Positions 47,610-56,589 of a DNA stretch of 64,000 nt are shown piece by piece. How positions within the stretch are numbered: position 1 is the stretch's first letter; each line of letters opens with the position of its first letter. The position numbers and the translations under genes are program-made. The DNA is taken from positions 186,001 to 250,000 of the forward strand of contig NZ_MRCC01000003.1 of assembly GCF_001904655.1 (NCBI RefSeq), written 5' to 3'. The DNA comes from Chroogloeocystis siderophila 5.2 s.c.1 (GTDB lineage: Bacteria > Cyanobacteriota > Cyanobacteriia > Cyanobacteriales > Chroococcidiopsidaceae). The notes below the pieces were generated by a model. It did not search any database. It had not been told where the DNA came from and worked only from the letters and a program-made list of their open reading frames with translations.

Positions 47610-47763
47610 GCGATGCTCCTTTTACTTTTACAGGTTATTTAAAAGTAGAAACTTCGGTATTTTAGCCTGTTCTAGTGCTGAGATAAAAGCTGTTGAACCA
47701 CAAGATAATCAAGCAAATGCGATCGCCTCCTTACAAAGCATTGACTGCATTCTCATCTCAGAC

Positions 47764-48249
47764 TCATATATCAAACCGATAACGAATTGCACCTGTTACA
47801 GGATCGTTGCAAATTTCAGCGCATCCTACTTTTTCAGCTTCTTGCAGTAGTTTTTTTGCTTCTTTCGGGTCTAGCCCAGTGTACATAGCTGCTTGTGCGA
47901 TCGATAGTTGTCCGCCGTTTTTTTTAGCTGCTAGCAGTAACTTTTGCATCGGACTATGTGCTGTTGAAGGTGAGGCATTTGCTTGAAACTTTTGCTGACG
48001 AGGAATATTGCCAATATTTAACTCCAGCGATTGTTGGGCGTGTAGTCCTCGTAGATAAATATTACGCCGATTCACCATGCTAGGAATGAAAGCTAGGTCT
48101 ATCAGTTGACCAACACCAAGAAAACCGAATGTGAAAAGATAAACCAAACCACTGGTCATGTGACCAGTGTAAAATCTTTGACCTCCACAAATTCCCAAAA
48201 AGCACAAACACCATAAAAGGTAAGCAACGCCTGAGTTTACTTGTTGCAT
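47764..48249 (-). CDS. TM2-domain membrane protein with winged-helix-like C-terminus
   Basis: 161-residue protein. Residues ~8-58 form a TM2 domain: two membrane helices with GGQRFYTGHMTSGLVYL, a basic/aromatic turn. After a Gln/Ser-rich linker the C-terminal ~60 residues (about 101-161) look like a small winged helix: GGQLSIAQAAMYTGLDPKEA, then a GAIRYRFDI wing. The same kind of domain occurs in the membrane protein at 23229-23984. TM2 domains anchor diverse bacterial proteins; function is unknown. Confidence 0.8.
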   Translation of the reverse strand: MQQVNSGVAYLLWCLCFLGICGGQRFYTGHMTSGLVYLFTFGFLGVGQLIDLAFIPSMVNRRNIYLRGLHAQQSLELNIGNIPRQQKFQANASPSTAHSPMQKLLLAAKKNGGQLSIAQAAMYTGLDPKEAKKLLQEAEKVGCAEICNDPVTGAIRYRFDI

Positions 48250-48576
48250 CGCTGTATATTCCTATCTCGAACTACCTGGATCTAGTGTTCCCTTAGATAT
48301 AACACGAACAACAAGACAAGCAGAATTCAGCTAGCAAGTAATTTTTAAGCTTTTTGTCTAAGACTATGGCATCCCCAAAAGAGGCGATCGCATATAAGTT
48401 TTAACAATAACAAAATCTAACCCCAAACTTACAAGGGAAGGGACAAAAAATCCATAACGTGGTACGAAATAATAGGCTTTTTAGATCTCTCTTTATATTA
48501 AAGGAAAGGAATGGAAGCAGGGTCTACTACCTGTACCTGCTACCCTAGCAATGAGATCTATATTTTTATTTGATTT
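48250..48576. other. intergenic gap with a hairpin
   Basis: 327 bases. AGCAGG at 48516-48521 and CCTGCT at 48536-48541 form a hairpin 36 bases past the stop of the minus-strand gene at 48577-49050 and might help end it; the T-tract is poor. Nothing else recognised. Confidence 0.4.
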
Positions 48577-49050
48577 CTATCTTCCCAAACTCCATCGCTT
48601 TTCTCGTTTCAATTCTAAAGCCTCTTCTTTTTCTAAGTTTGTCAAGACTTCTCGTACTTGCTGCCGAGATACTCTTAGTTCCAGATTATCCCAGCAATGA
48701 CCTTGACCTCTTCTTATTTCAGGTGAATTGCGTAACTGACGCAACACATTTAGACATGCAGGACAGTCACAGCCAAATAAATCGACGGCAGCATCACTTT
48801 CTGCTGCGCTAAAATCTAAAAGAGGGTGTTCTTCAGATATCACATTAGTGTATGCAATCAAAATACCACGGTTGTGGTGGGGGTTGATAGCAGATATCTG
48901 AAAATCAGTTGGTACATCACAGGAGACTTGAGTTTTCGTAGCAGATCTGACTGTGGCAAATACACCTGGTGTTAGTAACATAGTTAACATCGAGCCAACT
49001 ACAGTTGGAATTGCTACCAAATTAAACCATAGCTTGTGTTTCATACTCAT
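48577..49050 (-). CDS. exported Cys-containing protein, unknown function
   Basis: 157-residue protein. The ATG at 49050 is chosen because GAGGAG sits 8 bases upstream (49059-49064). Its N-terminus is a signal peptide (KHKLWFNLVAIPTVVGSMLT, cleavage near ATV about 32-34). The centre carries a Cys cluster, FGCDCPACLNVLRQLR near 92-107, with a further Cys in GHCWDNLE. The C-terminal ~45 residues are basic and helical. The CxCxxC pattern could bind metal or form disulfides outside the cytoplasm. No family recognised. Confidence 0.65.
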   Translation of the reverse strand: MSMKHKLWFNLVAIPTVVGSMLTMLLTPGVFATVRSATKTQVSCDVPTDFQISAINPHHNRGILIAYTNVISEEHPLLDFSAAESDAAVDLFGCDCPACLNVLRQLRNSPEIRRGQGHCWDNLELRVSRQQVREVLTNLEKEEALELKREKRWSLGR

Positions 49051-49426
49051 ACTCAAATCTCCTCGACAACCTAACAAACCTTTGAGCAGCCATTGTAATT
49101 CATCTCAGGCTAGTACACCAGATTTATTCAACCTCGGCAGGCAATTATCTGGAATTAATAGCAAATTACTCAGGTTGTTCTAGGAATTTTAGTACAAAAA
49201 TTTACTTTTATTTAGCGTACTTCATTATTTTTTTGAGTATAAATTTCACTTATATTGAATACGGGATATTTAATTACTTGCAGACAGCTTTTTACCAATT
49301 TTAAGATTGAAAATTCTGCCAGTCATCAATCTACTTCTGGCATAAGTAATCATCGACATTTATCGGTAATTAATTAAATACCTTCAGAGAAGAAAATATT
49401 TCAAAAAACACGAAATAGCATTATAG
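49051..49426. other. intergenic gap, nothing recognised
   Basis: 376 AT-rich bases upstream of the exported-protein gene. Apart from its ribosome binding site no feature is seen; a plus-strand frame over 48953-49183 is a shadow without a ribosome binding site. Confidence 0.4.
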
Positions 49427-49638
49427 TTACTCTTTGACTATTTCTAATAAATCCTCAATCAGAACATCAAAAGTCTTCGCTAATTTGTAAAAGCCGTAAC
49501 GTCAGCCATTGCCATCCCTGAAGATATAGCATAAGTCTTAACGGTACTGTACGGAACGCCCGAACAATCAGAAACTTCTTTCAGTGTCCAATTTCGTTTT
49601 GCTGCAAACTCTCTAATTCATAACCTAACCAAACCCAT
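49427..49638 (-). pseudogene. decayed copy of the small Cro/CI-type regulator
   Basis: Read on the minus strand this stretch aligns codon by codon with the intact regulator at 49779-49991. It starts MGLVRL, then has TGA where the intact copy has an Arg codon, continues REFAAKRNWTLKEVSD and GVPYSTVKTY, loses one base near the TAF codons, and in the next frame resumes YKLAKTFDVLIEDLLEIVKE before its stop. One nonsense codon plus one single-base frameshift make it a clear pseudogene. It is a tandem duplicate in the same orientation as the intact gene. Confidence 0.9.
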
Positions 49639-49719
49639 GCTTGCAATTGGTCGAAACACTATCACTCTCTAAGCGATCGCAATTTCAAAATTTATTCCAA
49701 AAACTGAAAGGCGCTTTTT

Positions 49720-49770
49720 ATGCTAGCAAGACACTAAGCGAACTCAGTAGCTTAATTTGTTACTAAAGAG
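49720..49770 (+). pseudogene. remnant of a second copy of the divergent unknown gene
   Basis: ATG-CTA-GCA-AGA matches the start of the gene at 50163 (MIAR), followed by a stop, and in the same frame FVTKE matches that gene's FVTKEA. About eight codons are missing between them and the copy ends at the junction with the intact regulator gene. The preceding AAGCGATCGC..ATTTC and CTTTTTATG also match the region upstream of 50163. It shows that the duplicated unit included both divergent genes. Confidence 0.8.
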
Positions 49771-49778
49771 GTAAGCTT

Positions 49779-49991
49779 TTAATCTTCCACTACCTCAAAT
49801 AAATCTTCCATTAAAACATCAAACGCCCTAGCCAGTTTACAGAGCGCAGTTAGGTCAACCGTTGCTCTTTCTGGTAAGCGCATATAAGTTTTCACTGTGC
49901 CATAAGGCACCCCTGAGCGGTCGGAAACTTCTTTGATGTTCCAGCCTTGTTTGTCAGCAAATTCTTGAATTCTTAACCTTACCAAACCCAT
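49779..49991 (-). CDS. small Cro/CI-type helix-turn-helix regulator
   Basis: 70-residue DNA-binding protein consisting of one XRE-type domain: LRIQEFADKQGWNIKEVSD (helices 1-2) and SGVPYGTVKTYMR (recognition helix), followed by DLTALCKLARAFDVLMEDL. The C-terminus is acidic. The ATG at 49991 is supported by the aligned start of the pseudogene copy; a TTG three codons earlier is also open. It is divergent from the gene at 50163 across 171 bases carrying an 18-bp direct repeat, a plausible operator region. The regulated function is unknown. Confidence 0.88.
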   Translation of the reverse strand: MGLVRLRIQEFADKQGWNIKEVSDRSGVPYGTVKTYMRLPERATVDLTALCKLARAFDVLMEDLFEVVED

Positions 49992-50112
49992 GCTTGACAA
50001 CTAGTGAGTTTTCGCTATTTAATTTAAAAATATCATTAAAAGCGATCGCTTGCAGTTTGCCGACCAAAAGCGATCGCTATTTCCAAAAAATCCCCACAGT
50101 GTGGGAAACACC

Positions 50113-50153
50113 CTCTCATAAAAATAAGAAGGACTCTCTCATAAAAATAAGAA
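50113..50153. repeat. 18-bp direct repeat in divergent promoter region
   Basis: CTCTCATAAAAATAAGAA occurs at 50113-50130 and identically at 50136-50153, separated by five bases (23-bp period, about two helical turns). It ends nine bases before the start of the gene at 50163. It could bind the adjacent regulator or be a small tandem duplication overlapping the leader. Confidence 0.7.
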
Positions 50154-50162
50154 AGCACTTTT

Positions 50163-50615
50163 ATGATAGCAAGACAACAAGCAAAATCAACTGAACCTAA
50201 GACTTTTCATCCACTTGCACGATTTGTTACGAAAGAAGCAATTGCATTACTCCTCAACCGCGAACCCGAAGAGATTTATCGCATCGATTGCTGGAGACAC
50301 GTGATTCACGTTGTTGGGAAAGGAATTAGCCGGTTTGTGAGCTATGCAGATTTACCACCAGTGTTGGGTGTAGAACCTCCTACACACGCAGATATGTGTC
50401 GTTGGCGTAAGCGCTGTGCGGTTCAGAAACAGAAATACGCACCTAAGTTTTGGGTGAGTTTTTACGTGCAAAAGTTCATGCAAGTTATTGACTTTAACGA
50501 TCTCGTCGCCTGGGGAGAACTTATTGGCAAGATCAAGCCAGTATTTTCACTTGAAGGACTGCGATCATTACGTAGCGCTTACGTTAGTGCCGAGTGTGTG
50601 TTACAAGAGTTTTAA
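50163..50615 (+). CDS. protein of unknown function, partner of divergent regulator
   Basis: 150-residue basic, probably cytoplasmic protein with no recognised domain. Conspicuous segments are FVTKEAIALLLNREPEEIYRI (about 21-41), DCWRHVIHVVGKGISRFVSY (about 42-61, possibly a beta-hairpin), CRWRKRCAVQKQKYAPKFW (about 79-97), and a helical C-terminus. The Arg/Lys/Trp-rich centre could contact nucleic acid; this is inference. It is divergent from a small Cro/CI-type regulator and the pair was once duplicated (remnants at 49427-49770), suggesting the two form a functional unit. Confidence 0.7.
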   Translation: MIARQQAKSTEPKTFHPLARFVTKEAIALLLNREPEEIYRIDCWRHVIHVVGKGISRFVSYADLPPVLGVEPPTHADMCRWRKRCAVQKQKYAPKFWVSFYVQKFMQVIDFNDLVAWGELIGKIKPVFSLEGLRSLRSAYVSAECVLQEF

Positions 50616-50740
50616 GCCTGAAGGTTAAAAAGCCACCTTACGAACTATCCAATTTTCTATATTTGAAAACTGATTGATACCAGGTTAAGCTGAAATCTAG
50701 CTGATAAAATTTTTAATAATTAATTTAATTTGGTATATAA

Positions 50741-51065
50741 ATGGCGTTATCTAAATTTCTGCTCAAACTCTCTATTGCGGGTTTAGGAAATAACGAAAAA
50801 CTAGCAGGACAAGAACCTAAAGCTATCGAATATGCTGAGCAAGTACTTTGGCTTATTGGTCATAGCCGCTGTTCCCAACTTGCAGCATTAACTTGTACTG
50901 GAGTAAGGATTGTACAGTTGAAGCCTATTAAATAAAGCTATTTCCCGTAGTCATAAACTACTTCAAGATTGTCCTTATCCTTATGAAGGTAAGGCAATAG
51001 TTTATGGGTTGTTTGGTATTCCATCGCAAGAAATTAGGTTCGATTGCAATCTCCTCGAAATCTAG
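50741..51065 (+). pseudogene. small gene interrupted by a single frameshift
   Basis: The first frame gives 64 codons (MALSKFLLKL to GVRIVQLKPIK) before a stop. Shifting by one base at about 50924 continues with gene-like sequence LLNKAISRSHKLLQ, YPYEGKAIVYGLFGIP and RFDCNLLEI to a stop at 51063-51065, giving ~107 residues in total. Leu/Lys/Gln composition and codon use stay similar across the break. Either a recent inactivation or a sequence error. Family not recognised. Confidence 0.55.
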
Positions 51066-51151
51066 TACATTATCATAGTTCAACAATTACGAGCTAAATT
51101 TAATTAAATTTAGCTCGTAAACTTGAATTAGCAGCCTTTAAAAAGGAGCAG

Positions 51152-51796
51152 CTATCTATAAGGGTAGGTACAACTAGTACCTGTAGGTAAGCACCATTTA
51201 TAATAGGCTACCCGCCCTACAGTTAAGGTTAGCGGAGAACCGTCTGGTTTCGTAGACATCAACGTACCAGCATTTCCAGTTCCTGGCACTCCAGCCATAC
51301 ACCATATACTCTGATATGAGCAGAGGCTTTTTTCTACCTCCTGCCAGCTTATTCTGACAGGGGTAGTATATCCAGCATATCCTGCATCAGCACTATTCTG
51401 AAAATACCACTTTGCATTGTAAGTTAAGCTATTGACAATTCCTTTGGCATTCCAAGTGCCGAAGCCGAAGCTCTTGTAATTTGGGTCGTTTTCAGATACC
51501 CCAGCAGTTGGACAATCATCGTAGTTCGTTTGTGGAAGATTATTGTATGTTGTGCAACTAATAAAGGCTCTTTTACTAACTGTCATATCCATCTCAAAAG
51601 CAGGATTGCTTCTTACCCATCCGCCTACATTAAACCATTTGAAATATGAATCTGCGTAAGCTGCGCCGTTGTAGTAAAGCTCTCCGTTATTTGGGTAACG
51701 CTTAATTGGAGGATATCCCACAGAAGGCGAGGCTAAGGCAATCAGTGCTGATGTTAAGCTAAAAGCAATTAATGTATTGCGTGTAATATCTTTCAT
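51152..51796 (-). CDS. secreted protein of unknown function, Tyr/Trp/Cys-rich
   Basis: 214-residue protein with a clear signal peptide (about 1-27, TSALIALASPSVGYP). The mature part is rich in Tyr, Trp, Asn and Gly and has six Cys (SCTTY, DDCP, LCSY, WCMAG, KWCL, SCTYP), consistent with three disulfides in an extracellular beta-rich domain. No enzyme motif or known family recognised. It lies 12 bases downstream of the broken secreted gene at 51809-52592, on the same strand, so the two form an operon. Confidence 0.72.
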   Translation of the reverse strand: MKDITRNTLIAFSLTSALIALASPSVGYPPIKRYPNNGELYYNGAAYADSYFKWFNVGGWVRSNPAFEMDMTVSKRAFISCTTYNNLPQTNYDDCPTAGVSENDPNYKSFGFGTWNAKGIVNSLTYNAKWYFQNSADAGYAGYTTPVRISWQEVEKSLCSYQSIWCMAGVPGTGNAGTLMSTKPDGSPLTLTVGRVAYYKWCLPTGTSCTYPYR

Positions 51797-51808
51797 TAGC
51801 TGCCTCCT

Positions 51809-52592
51809 CTATTTGATTCCATATCGAGCAATGTTTTCAATGCGGGTGTATATCTCTTCTGCGGTTTGTGGAATAGCTTGACTACGGACACCCAAATCTT
51901 GAGAAGTCACAACTTGCTCACGCAGCGATGAACGAGGAATAATAATTCTGCCGTTAACCTTCACACCTGGCTCAAATCCTTTGACGATAGGATCGCTTAC
52001 GAGCTTCTTAATATTGTTGATGCTGCCAACAACCTCTACACCGTATATAAGCGGTTGATTGTCTTGAGACCAAGCAAGCGCAGCTTTGTCTTGCTCAATA
52101 TTTCTTAGAAGTGACCATGCATCAATTCGAGGAGTTTCGTTAGTAGATTGGGCAAGAAATTGTTGCCTTGGATGAAGTTTTACAAAATCTCTAGCACGTA
52201 CTTGGCTAGATTCTCGACTATTTAACATCATCGCAGCAGTCATGCGTCGAGCCTCTGCAATAACTGTCTTCGCATCTTCATTGTTGTATGCTCTGTGTGT
52301 ACCAGACGTTCCAGCTACGGACATGTATACTGCCTTCAGTTAAACGTTGTAACGTCGCATCAATTGAAGAATCTGGGCATCAGGAATGCGTTGAGCAAAA
52401 AAGACACTAGCGGGAATAGGCTCATTTGGATTGGTTCTAGACCAGTAATTAAGACGCTCAGTAGAAGATAAAGGCGCAGCTACTTGTGAAGCGTTAGGTG
52501 TTTGCATTTGTGATTTAACTAAATTACTGTCCGAGGGTTAAAGAACCAGCTAAAACACCAACGATAATCACGAACAAGCGTTTTTGACGCAT
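51809..52592 (-). pseudogene. secreted-protein gene broken by a frameshift and a nonsense codon
   Basis: Three pieces line up on the minus strand. ATG at 52592 opens a 22-codon signal-peptide sequence (MRQKRLFVIIVGVLAGSLTL). One base out of frame, DSNLVKSQMQTPNAS continues through NYWSRTNPNEP and QLMRRYNV to a TAA at 52340-52342. The same frame then resumes LKAVYMSVAGTSGTHRAY and runs 171 codons from the ATG at 52324 to the end. A CAA-to-TAA change and one base insertion explain both breaks; the restored protein would be ~260 residues, secreted, with a C-terminal IYGVEVVGSINNIKKLV domain. The last 171 codons could still be translated from the ATG at 52324. Confidence 0.75.
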
Positions 52593-52961
52593 ATAATTCT
52601 CAACACTTTGTTTTCCTCAGTTTTGTATGTAAAAGATAAGTTTTAGTTACTGTGGGTTAGAAATGGATCTTGATTGAGCTAGAAATTTCAATACCGTCTT
52701 AAACAAAACTATGAGTGAAAAATTAAAGGTATATTTGTTCATGCCCAAGGGTGATTTCACGGAGGTTTTCTACATCAATTAAAACTAACTTCAATAAAAG
52801 TACCGTTGTATCTAGAAATAGCTCACGAGTTATTAAAACTCACCGTAGTTGTAACCGATGCGCTACAATTATTAAGGCTTCTTTACAGAATTGGCGATCA
52901 CTAGCCATCTTCTGTTACCAAGCTGCAATCAATCCCTCTCTACAATCTTTGGAACGCTCCT
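52593..52961. other. divergent intergenic region upstream of typA
   Basis: 369 bases. A 23-codon plus-strand frame starting near 52711 is open but too short to support. It contains promoters for typA and for the secreted-protein operon; none was placed confidently. Nothing else recognised. Confidence 0.4.
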
Positions 52962-54752
52962 ATGACGCTCCCTATTCGTAACGTCGCCATTATTGCCCAC
53001 GTTGACCACGGCAAAACAACCCTGGTTGACGCTTTGCTTCGACAATCTGGTATTTTTCGCGAAGGGGAAGACATTCCAGACTGCGTCATGGACTCTAACG
53101 CCTTGGAAAGAGAACGGGGAATTACAATTTTGGCAAAAAACACAGCAGTTAGCTACAAAGACACGCTGATTAACATTGTTGATACTCCTGGACACGCAGA
53201 TTTTGGCGGAGAAGTTGAACGCGTTCTGGGGATGGTTGATGGCTGTATCCTGATTGTGGATGCGAACGAAGGACCCATGCCACAAACCCGCTTTGTCTTG
53301 AAAAAAGCACTAGAAAAAGGCTTACGTCCGATTGTTGTCGTCAACAAAATTGACCGTCCGCAAGCTGATCCACACGGCGCAGTCGATAAAGTCTTGGATT
53401 TATTTATCGAATTAGGCGCAGACGACGATCAGTGTGACTTCCCTTATTTATTCGCCTCTGGTTTAGAAGGTTATGCCAAAGAAGACTTAGAAGCTGAAGG
53501 GGTAGATATGCAACCCTTATTTGAAGCAATTCTGCATCATGTACCACCACCAGTAGGCGATCCGAATAAACCTCTACAATTGCAAGTCACAACCTTAGAT
53601 TATTCGGAATACCTAGGACGAATCGTCATTGGTCGAATTCACAACGGTACAATCCGCATGGGTCAACAAGCGGCTTTAATTACCGAAACAGGCGATATTG
53701 TCAAAGCCAAAGTCACTAAGTTAATGGGTTTTGAAGGACTTAAGCGCATTGAAATGCAAGAAGCAACTGCAGGAAATATTATTGCAGTTGCAGGATTTGC
53801 TAATGCAAACATTGGCGAAACTATTACCTGTCCCAACGAACCGCAGGCGCTACCACTGATTAAAGTCGATGAACCTACATTACAAATGACTTTCTCAGTG
53901 AATGATTCGCCATTTGCTGGACAAGAAGGAAATTTTGTCACTTCTCGACAATTACGCGATCGCCTATTCCGCGAACTAGAAACAAACGTAGCCCTGCGCA
54001 TTGAAGAAACTGACTCACCCGATAAATTCTTAGTTTCTGGTCGAGGTGAATTACACTTGGGAATTCTCATTGAAACGATGCGACGTGAAGGTTACGAGTT
54101 TCAAGTTTCCCAACCACAAGTTATTTACCGCGAAGTCAACGGACAACCCTGCGAACCTTACGAGTACTTAGTGCTAGATGTTCCTGAAGACGGCGTAGGC
54201 GGCTGTATCGAACGCCTCGGACAGCGTCGCGGTGAAATGCAAGATATGCAAGTTGGTGGTAATGGTCGCACTCAGTTAGAATTTGTGATTCCGGCGCGGG
54301 GCTTGGTCGGTTTTCGCGGTGAATTCATGCGTCTGACGCGCGGTGATGGCATTATGAACCATAGCTTCCTTGATTACCGCCCACTCAGCGGCGAAATTGA
54401 AGCGCGGCGTAACGGTGTCTTAATCGCGTTTGAAGAAGGTACCGCAACTTTCTACGCGATGAAAAATGCCGAAGATCGCGGCGTCTTCTTTATCACTCCA
54501 GGTACTAAAGTTTATAAGGGAATGATTGTTGGCGAACACAACCGTCCACAAGATTTAGAACTTAATGTTTGTAAGACAAAACAACTCACAAACCATCGTG
54601 CTTCTAGCGGTGAAGAATTAGTTCAGTTGCAAGCACCAATGGAAATGAGCTTAGAACGCGCTTTAGAGTATATTAGTGCTGATGAATTAGTCGAAGTCAC
54701 ACCACAATCGATTCGTCTGCGGAAAATGGCAAAAAAACTTGCCAAGCGTTGA
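52962..54752 (+). CDS. typA: GTPase TypA/BipA
   Basis: 596-residue ribosome-associated translational GTPase involved in 50S assembly and stress adaptation. G motifs are present: [15 protein letters not shown] near 10-24, RERGITI near 49-55, [13 protein letters not shown] near 71-83 and NKID near 126-129. Domains II, III and V and the BipA-specific C-terminal domain (about 490-596) are complete. Single gene, followed by a hairpin at 54799-54819. Confidence 0.97.
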   Translation: MTLPIRNVAIIAHVDHGKTTLVDALLRQSGIFREGEDIPDCVMDSNALERERGITILAKNTAVSYKDTLINIVDTPGHADFGGEVERVLGMVDGCILIVDANEGPMPQTRFVLKKALEKGLRPIVVVNKIDRPQADPHGAVDKVLDLFIELGADDDQCDFPYLFASGLEGYAKEDLEAEGVDMQPLFEAILHHVPPPVGDPNKPLQLQVTTLDYSEYLGRIVIGRIHNGTIRMGQQAALITETGDIVKAKVTKLMGFEGLKRIEMQEATAGNIIAVAGFANANIGETITCPNEPQALPLIKVDEPTLQMTFSVNDSPFAGQEGNFVTSRQLRDRLFRELETNVALRIEETDSPDKFLVSGRGELHLGILIETMRREGYEFQVSQPQVIYREVNGQPCEPYEYLVLDVPEDGVGGCIERLGQRRGEMQDMQVGGNGRTQLEFVIPARGLVGFRGEFMRLTRGDGIMNHSFLDYRPLSGEIEARRNGVLIAFEEGTATFYAMKNAEDRGVFFITPGTKVYKGMIVGEHNRPQDLELNVCKTKQLTNHRASSGEELVQLQAPMEMSLERALEYISADELVEVTPQSIRLRKMAKKLAKR

Positions 54753-54798
54753 TAGTAATGCAACAAGTGAAGGGTAATCTTAAAGCATGACATGAGTG

Positions 54799-54822
54799 GT
54801 GCGGGCAAAATGCCTGCACTTA
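54799..54822 (+). terminator. hairpin after typA
   Basis: A 9-bp stem (GTGCGGGCA with TGCCTGCAC, one G-T pair) closes an AAA loop just before the next gene's start. The following TTATCC is a poor T-tract, so termination is likely partial. Confidence 0.5.
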
Positions 54823-54832
54823 TCCTTTACTA

Positions 54833-55990
54833 ATGAGCATAAATAAGCAAATTGCTGACTGGCTAGAGTCGCGTTGGGTCACACCAGCTTACAGTGGTTG
54901 GGTACTTATTGGCGTCACTAGCTGTTTTTTTGGTGCTGCCGTGAATACAATGGCAGGGTGGCTGTATGTTTTCAGTGGCTTGGGTTTTGCATTGTTAGGA
55001 ATCGCCGCGATTTTACCTGTGAGATCGCTTCGCGGTATCAAAATCCGTCGTGCTGCAATTCAACCCGTCAGCGCTGGCGAAGCATTAACGGTAGAAATTG
55101 AAATCGCTAATGAGACAGCCCACCCTAAGAGTTTACTGCAAATTCAAGACTCACTAGCTTTTGTTTTAGGTAAACCAGTCCAAGCACCAATTGAAGTCAT
55201 TCCACCGCATCAAAGTTACACCTGGGTATATCGTCACCCCACACAACAGCGAGGTGTTTACCGTTGGCATACAATACAATTACGAACCGCTGCACCTGTA
55301 GGATTGTTTTGGTGTCGCCGTCAGCAAGAAATACCTGCTACAGCCGTTATCTATCCTACGGTTTTACCATTAACAACGTATCCGATTATTGATAGCGTTG
55401 GTCAAGAGAATCATGCTAAGTCGTATAACCAACAACAGCGCGTGCGATCGGCGACTGAAGGATTAACGCGATCGCTTCGTCCTTATCGTACTGGAGATCC
55501 TTTACGTTTAATTCATTGGCGCACAAGTGCTCGTTATGGCGAATTTCGCGTCAGAGAATTAGAATTAACGATTGAAGGACGCGAACTTGTGATTTGCTTA
55601 GACAGCGCTGGAATTTGGGAAGAAGATAGTTTTGAACAAGCAGTTATTGCTGCGGCATCTTTGTATTTTTACGCACAAAAGCAACAACTAAATGTCCAAC
55701 TTTGGACTGCTGCAACAGGTTTAGTGCAAGGAAATCGAACTGTTTTACACGCTTTGGCTGCAACGCATTTTAATGAAGTGCAAGTAGCAAATTTACCTCA
55801 AAGTCGTCTTGTTTGGTTGAGTCAAAATCCATCAAGTTTGAAGACAATTTCTCCTGATAGTTATTGGATACTATGGGGGGATGATTCAACAGTTAATCAT
55901 AATTCTTTTGGTATTGTCATTGATAAAGATCAGTCATTGCCATCTCAATTACAGCAGGTTGTGCGAGTAGGGCGTCTTCTCGTAGAGTAG
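54833..55990 (+). CDS. DUF58 domain-containing membrane protein
   Basis: 385-residue protein with two N-terminal membrane helices (about 21-65) followed by a beta-rich region and a DUF58 segment. Its hallmark RPYRTGDPLRLIHWRTSARYGEF near 218-240 is well conserved, and the C-terminal part has a von Willebrand A-like strand LVICLDSAGIW. DUF58 proteins usually work with MoxR ATPases and transglutaminase-like proteins; none is adjacent. Biochemical role unknown. Confidence 0.88.
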   Translation: MSINKQIADWLESRWVTPAYSGWVLIGVTSCFFGAAVNTMAGWLYVFSGLGFALLGIAAILPVRSLRGIKIRRAAIQPVSAGEALTVEIEIANETAHPKSLLQIQDSLAFVLGKPVQAPIEVIPPHQSYTWVYRHPTQQRGVYRWHTIQLRTAAPVGLFWCRRQQEIPATAVIYPTVLPLTTYPIIDSVGQENHAKSYNQQQRVRSATEGLTRSLRPYRTGDPLRLIHWRTSARYGEFRVRELELTIEGRELVICLDSAGIWEEDSFEQAVIAAASLYFYAQKQQLNVQLWTAATGLVQGNRTVLHALAATHFNEVQVANLPQSRLVWLSQNPSSLKTISPDSYWILWGDDSTVNHNSFGIVIDKDQSLPSQLQQVVRVGRLLVE

Positions 55991-56223
55991 GTCACAAAGA
56001 AAGGATGTAGAAAGAGTATTTAAAGATAATAACTGAGGATTCCATAGCGATCGCCTTTAAGTCATTTCAATCCAAGCTATTCTTACCCTATTACTCATTA
56101 CCGATTACCAATTGCTATTTTCTACAAGTCACAATTAATTTAGGTTTGCTGTAGAACTCAGAATGTGATGTGTCTACCTACGTTAAAATGCAGAAAATAA
56201 CTTGATTACAAACCTTTAAGATT

Positions 56224-56589
56224 ATGAAACCCACAGATAGCAGCAACTTATCAACGGATAAAAGTTTGGAAGCAATGTGGCAGTTTGCGCAAACTTATGC
56301 TAAGCGTACCGGAACTTACTTTTGTGCTGAACCTTCGGTTACTGCTGTCGTCATTGAAGGACTTGCTAAACACAAGGACGATCTAGGTGCTCCTTTGTGT
56401 CCTTGCCGTCATTATGAAGATAAACACGCTGAAGCTGGTGCAGCATTTTGGAATTGTCCGTGTGTTCCTATGCGCGAACGTAAAGAGTGCCATTGTATGC
56501 TGTTTCTTACCCCAGATAATGAGTTTGCTGGCGAGCAGCAGGAGATACCTTTAGATACGATTAAAGAAGTACGCTCTAGCATGGGATGA
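56224..56589 (+). CDS. ftrC: ferredoxin-thioredoxin reductase catalytic chain
   Basis: 121-residue [4Fe-4S] enzyme subunit that passes electrons from photosynthetically reduced ferredoxin to thioredoxin. All cluster and redox Cys are visible: PLCPCRHYEDKH near 57-68, FWNCPCVPM near 76-84 and KECHCMLFL near 88-96. Length normal. The stop overlaps the start of the DUF309 gene by 4 bases (ATGA), so the two are coupled. The FTR variable chain (ftrV) is not in the window. Confidence 0.97.
   Translation: MKPTDSSNLSTDKSLEAMWQFAQTYAKRTGTYFCAEPSVTAVVIEGLAKHKDDLGAPLCPCRHYEDKHAEAGAAFWNCPCVPMRERKECHCMLFLTPDNEFAGEQQEIPLDTIKEVRSSMG

Noticed and set aside
52711-52782. 23-codon open frame before typA
   Set aside because: Too short to support and not preceded by a ribosome binding site.
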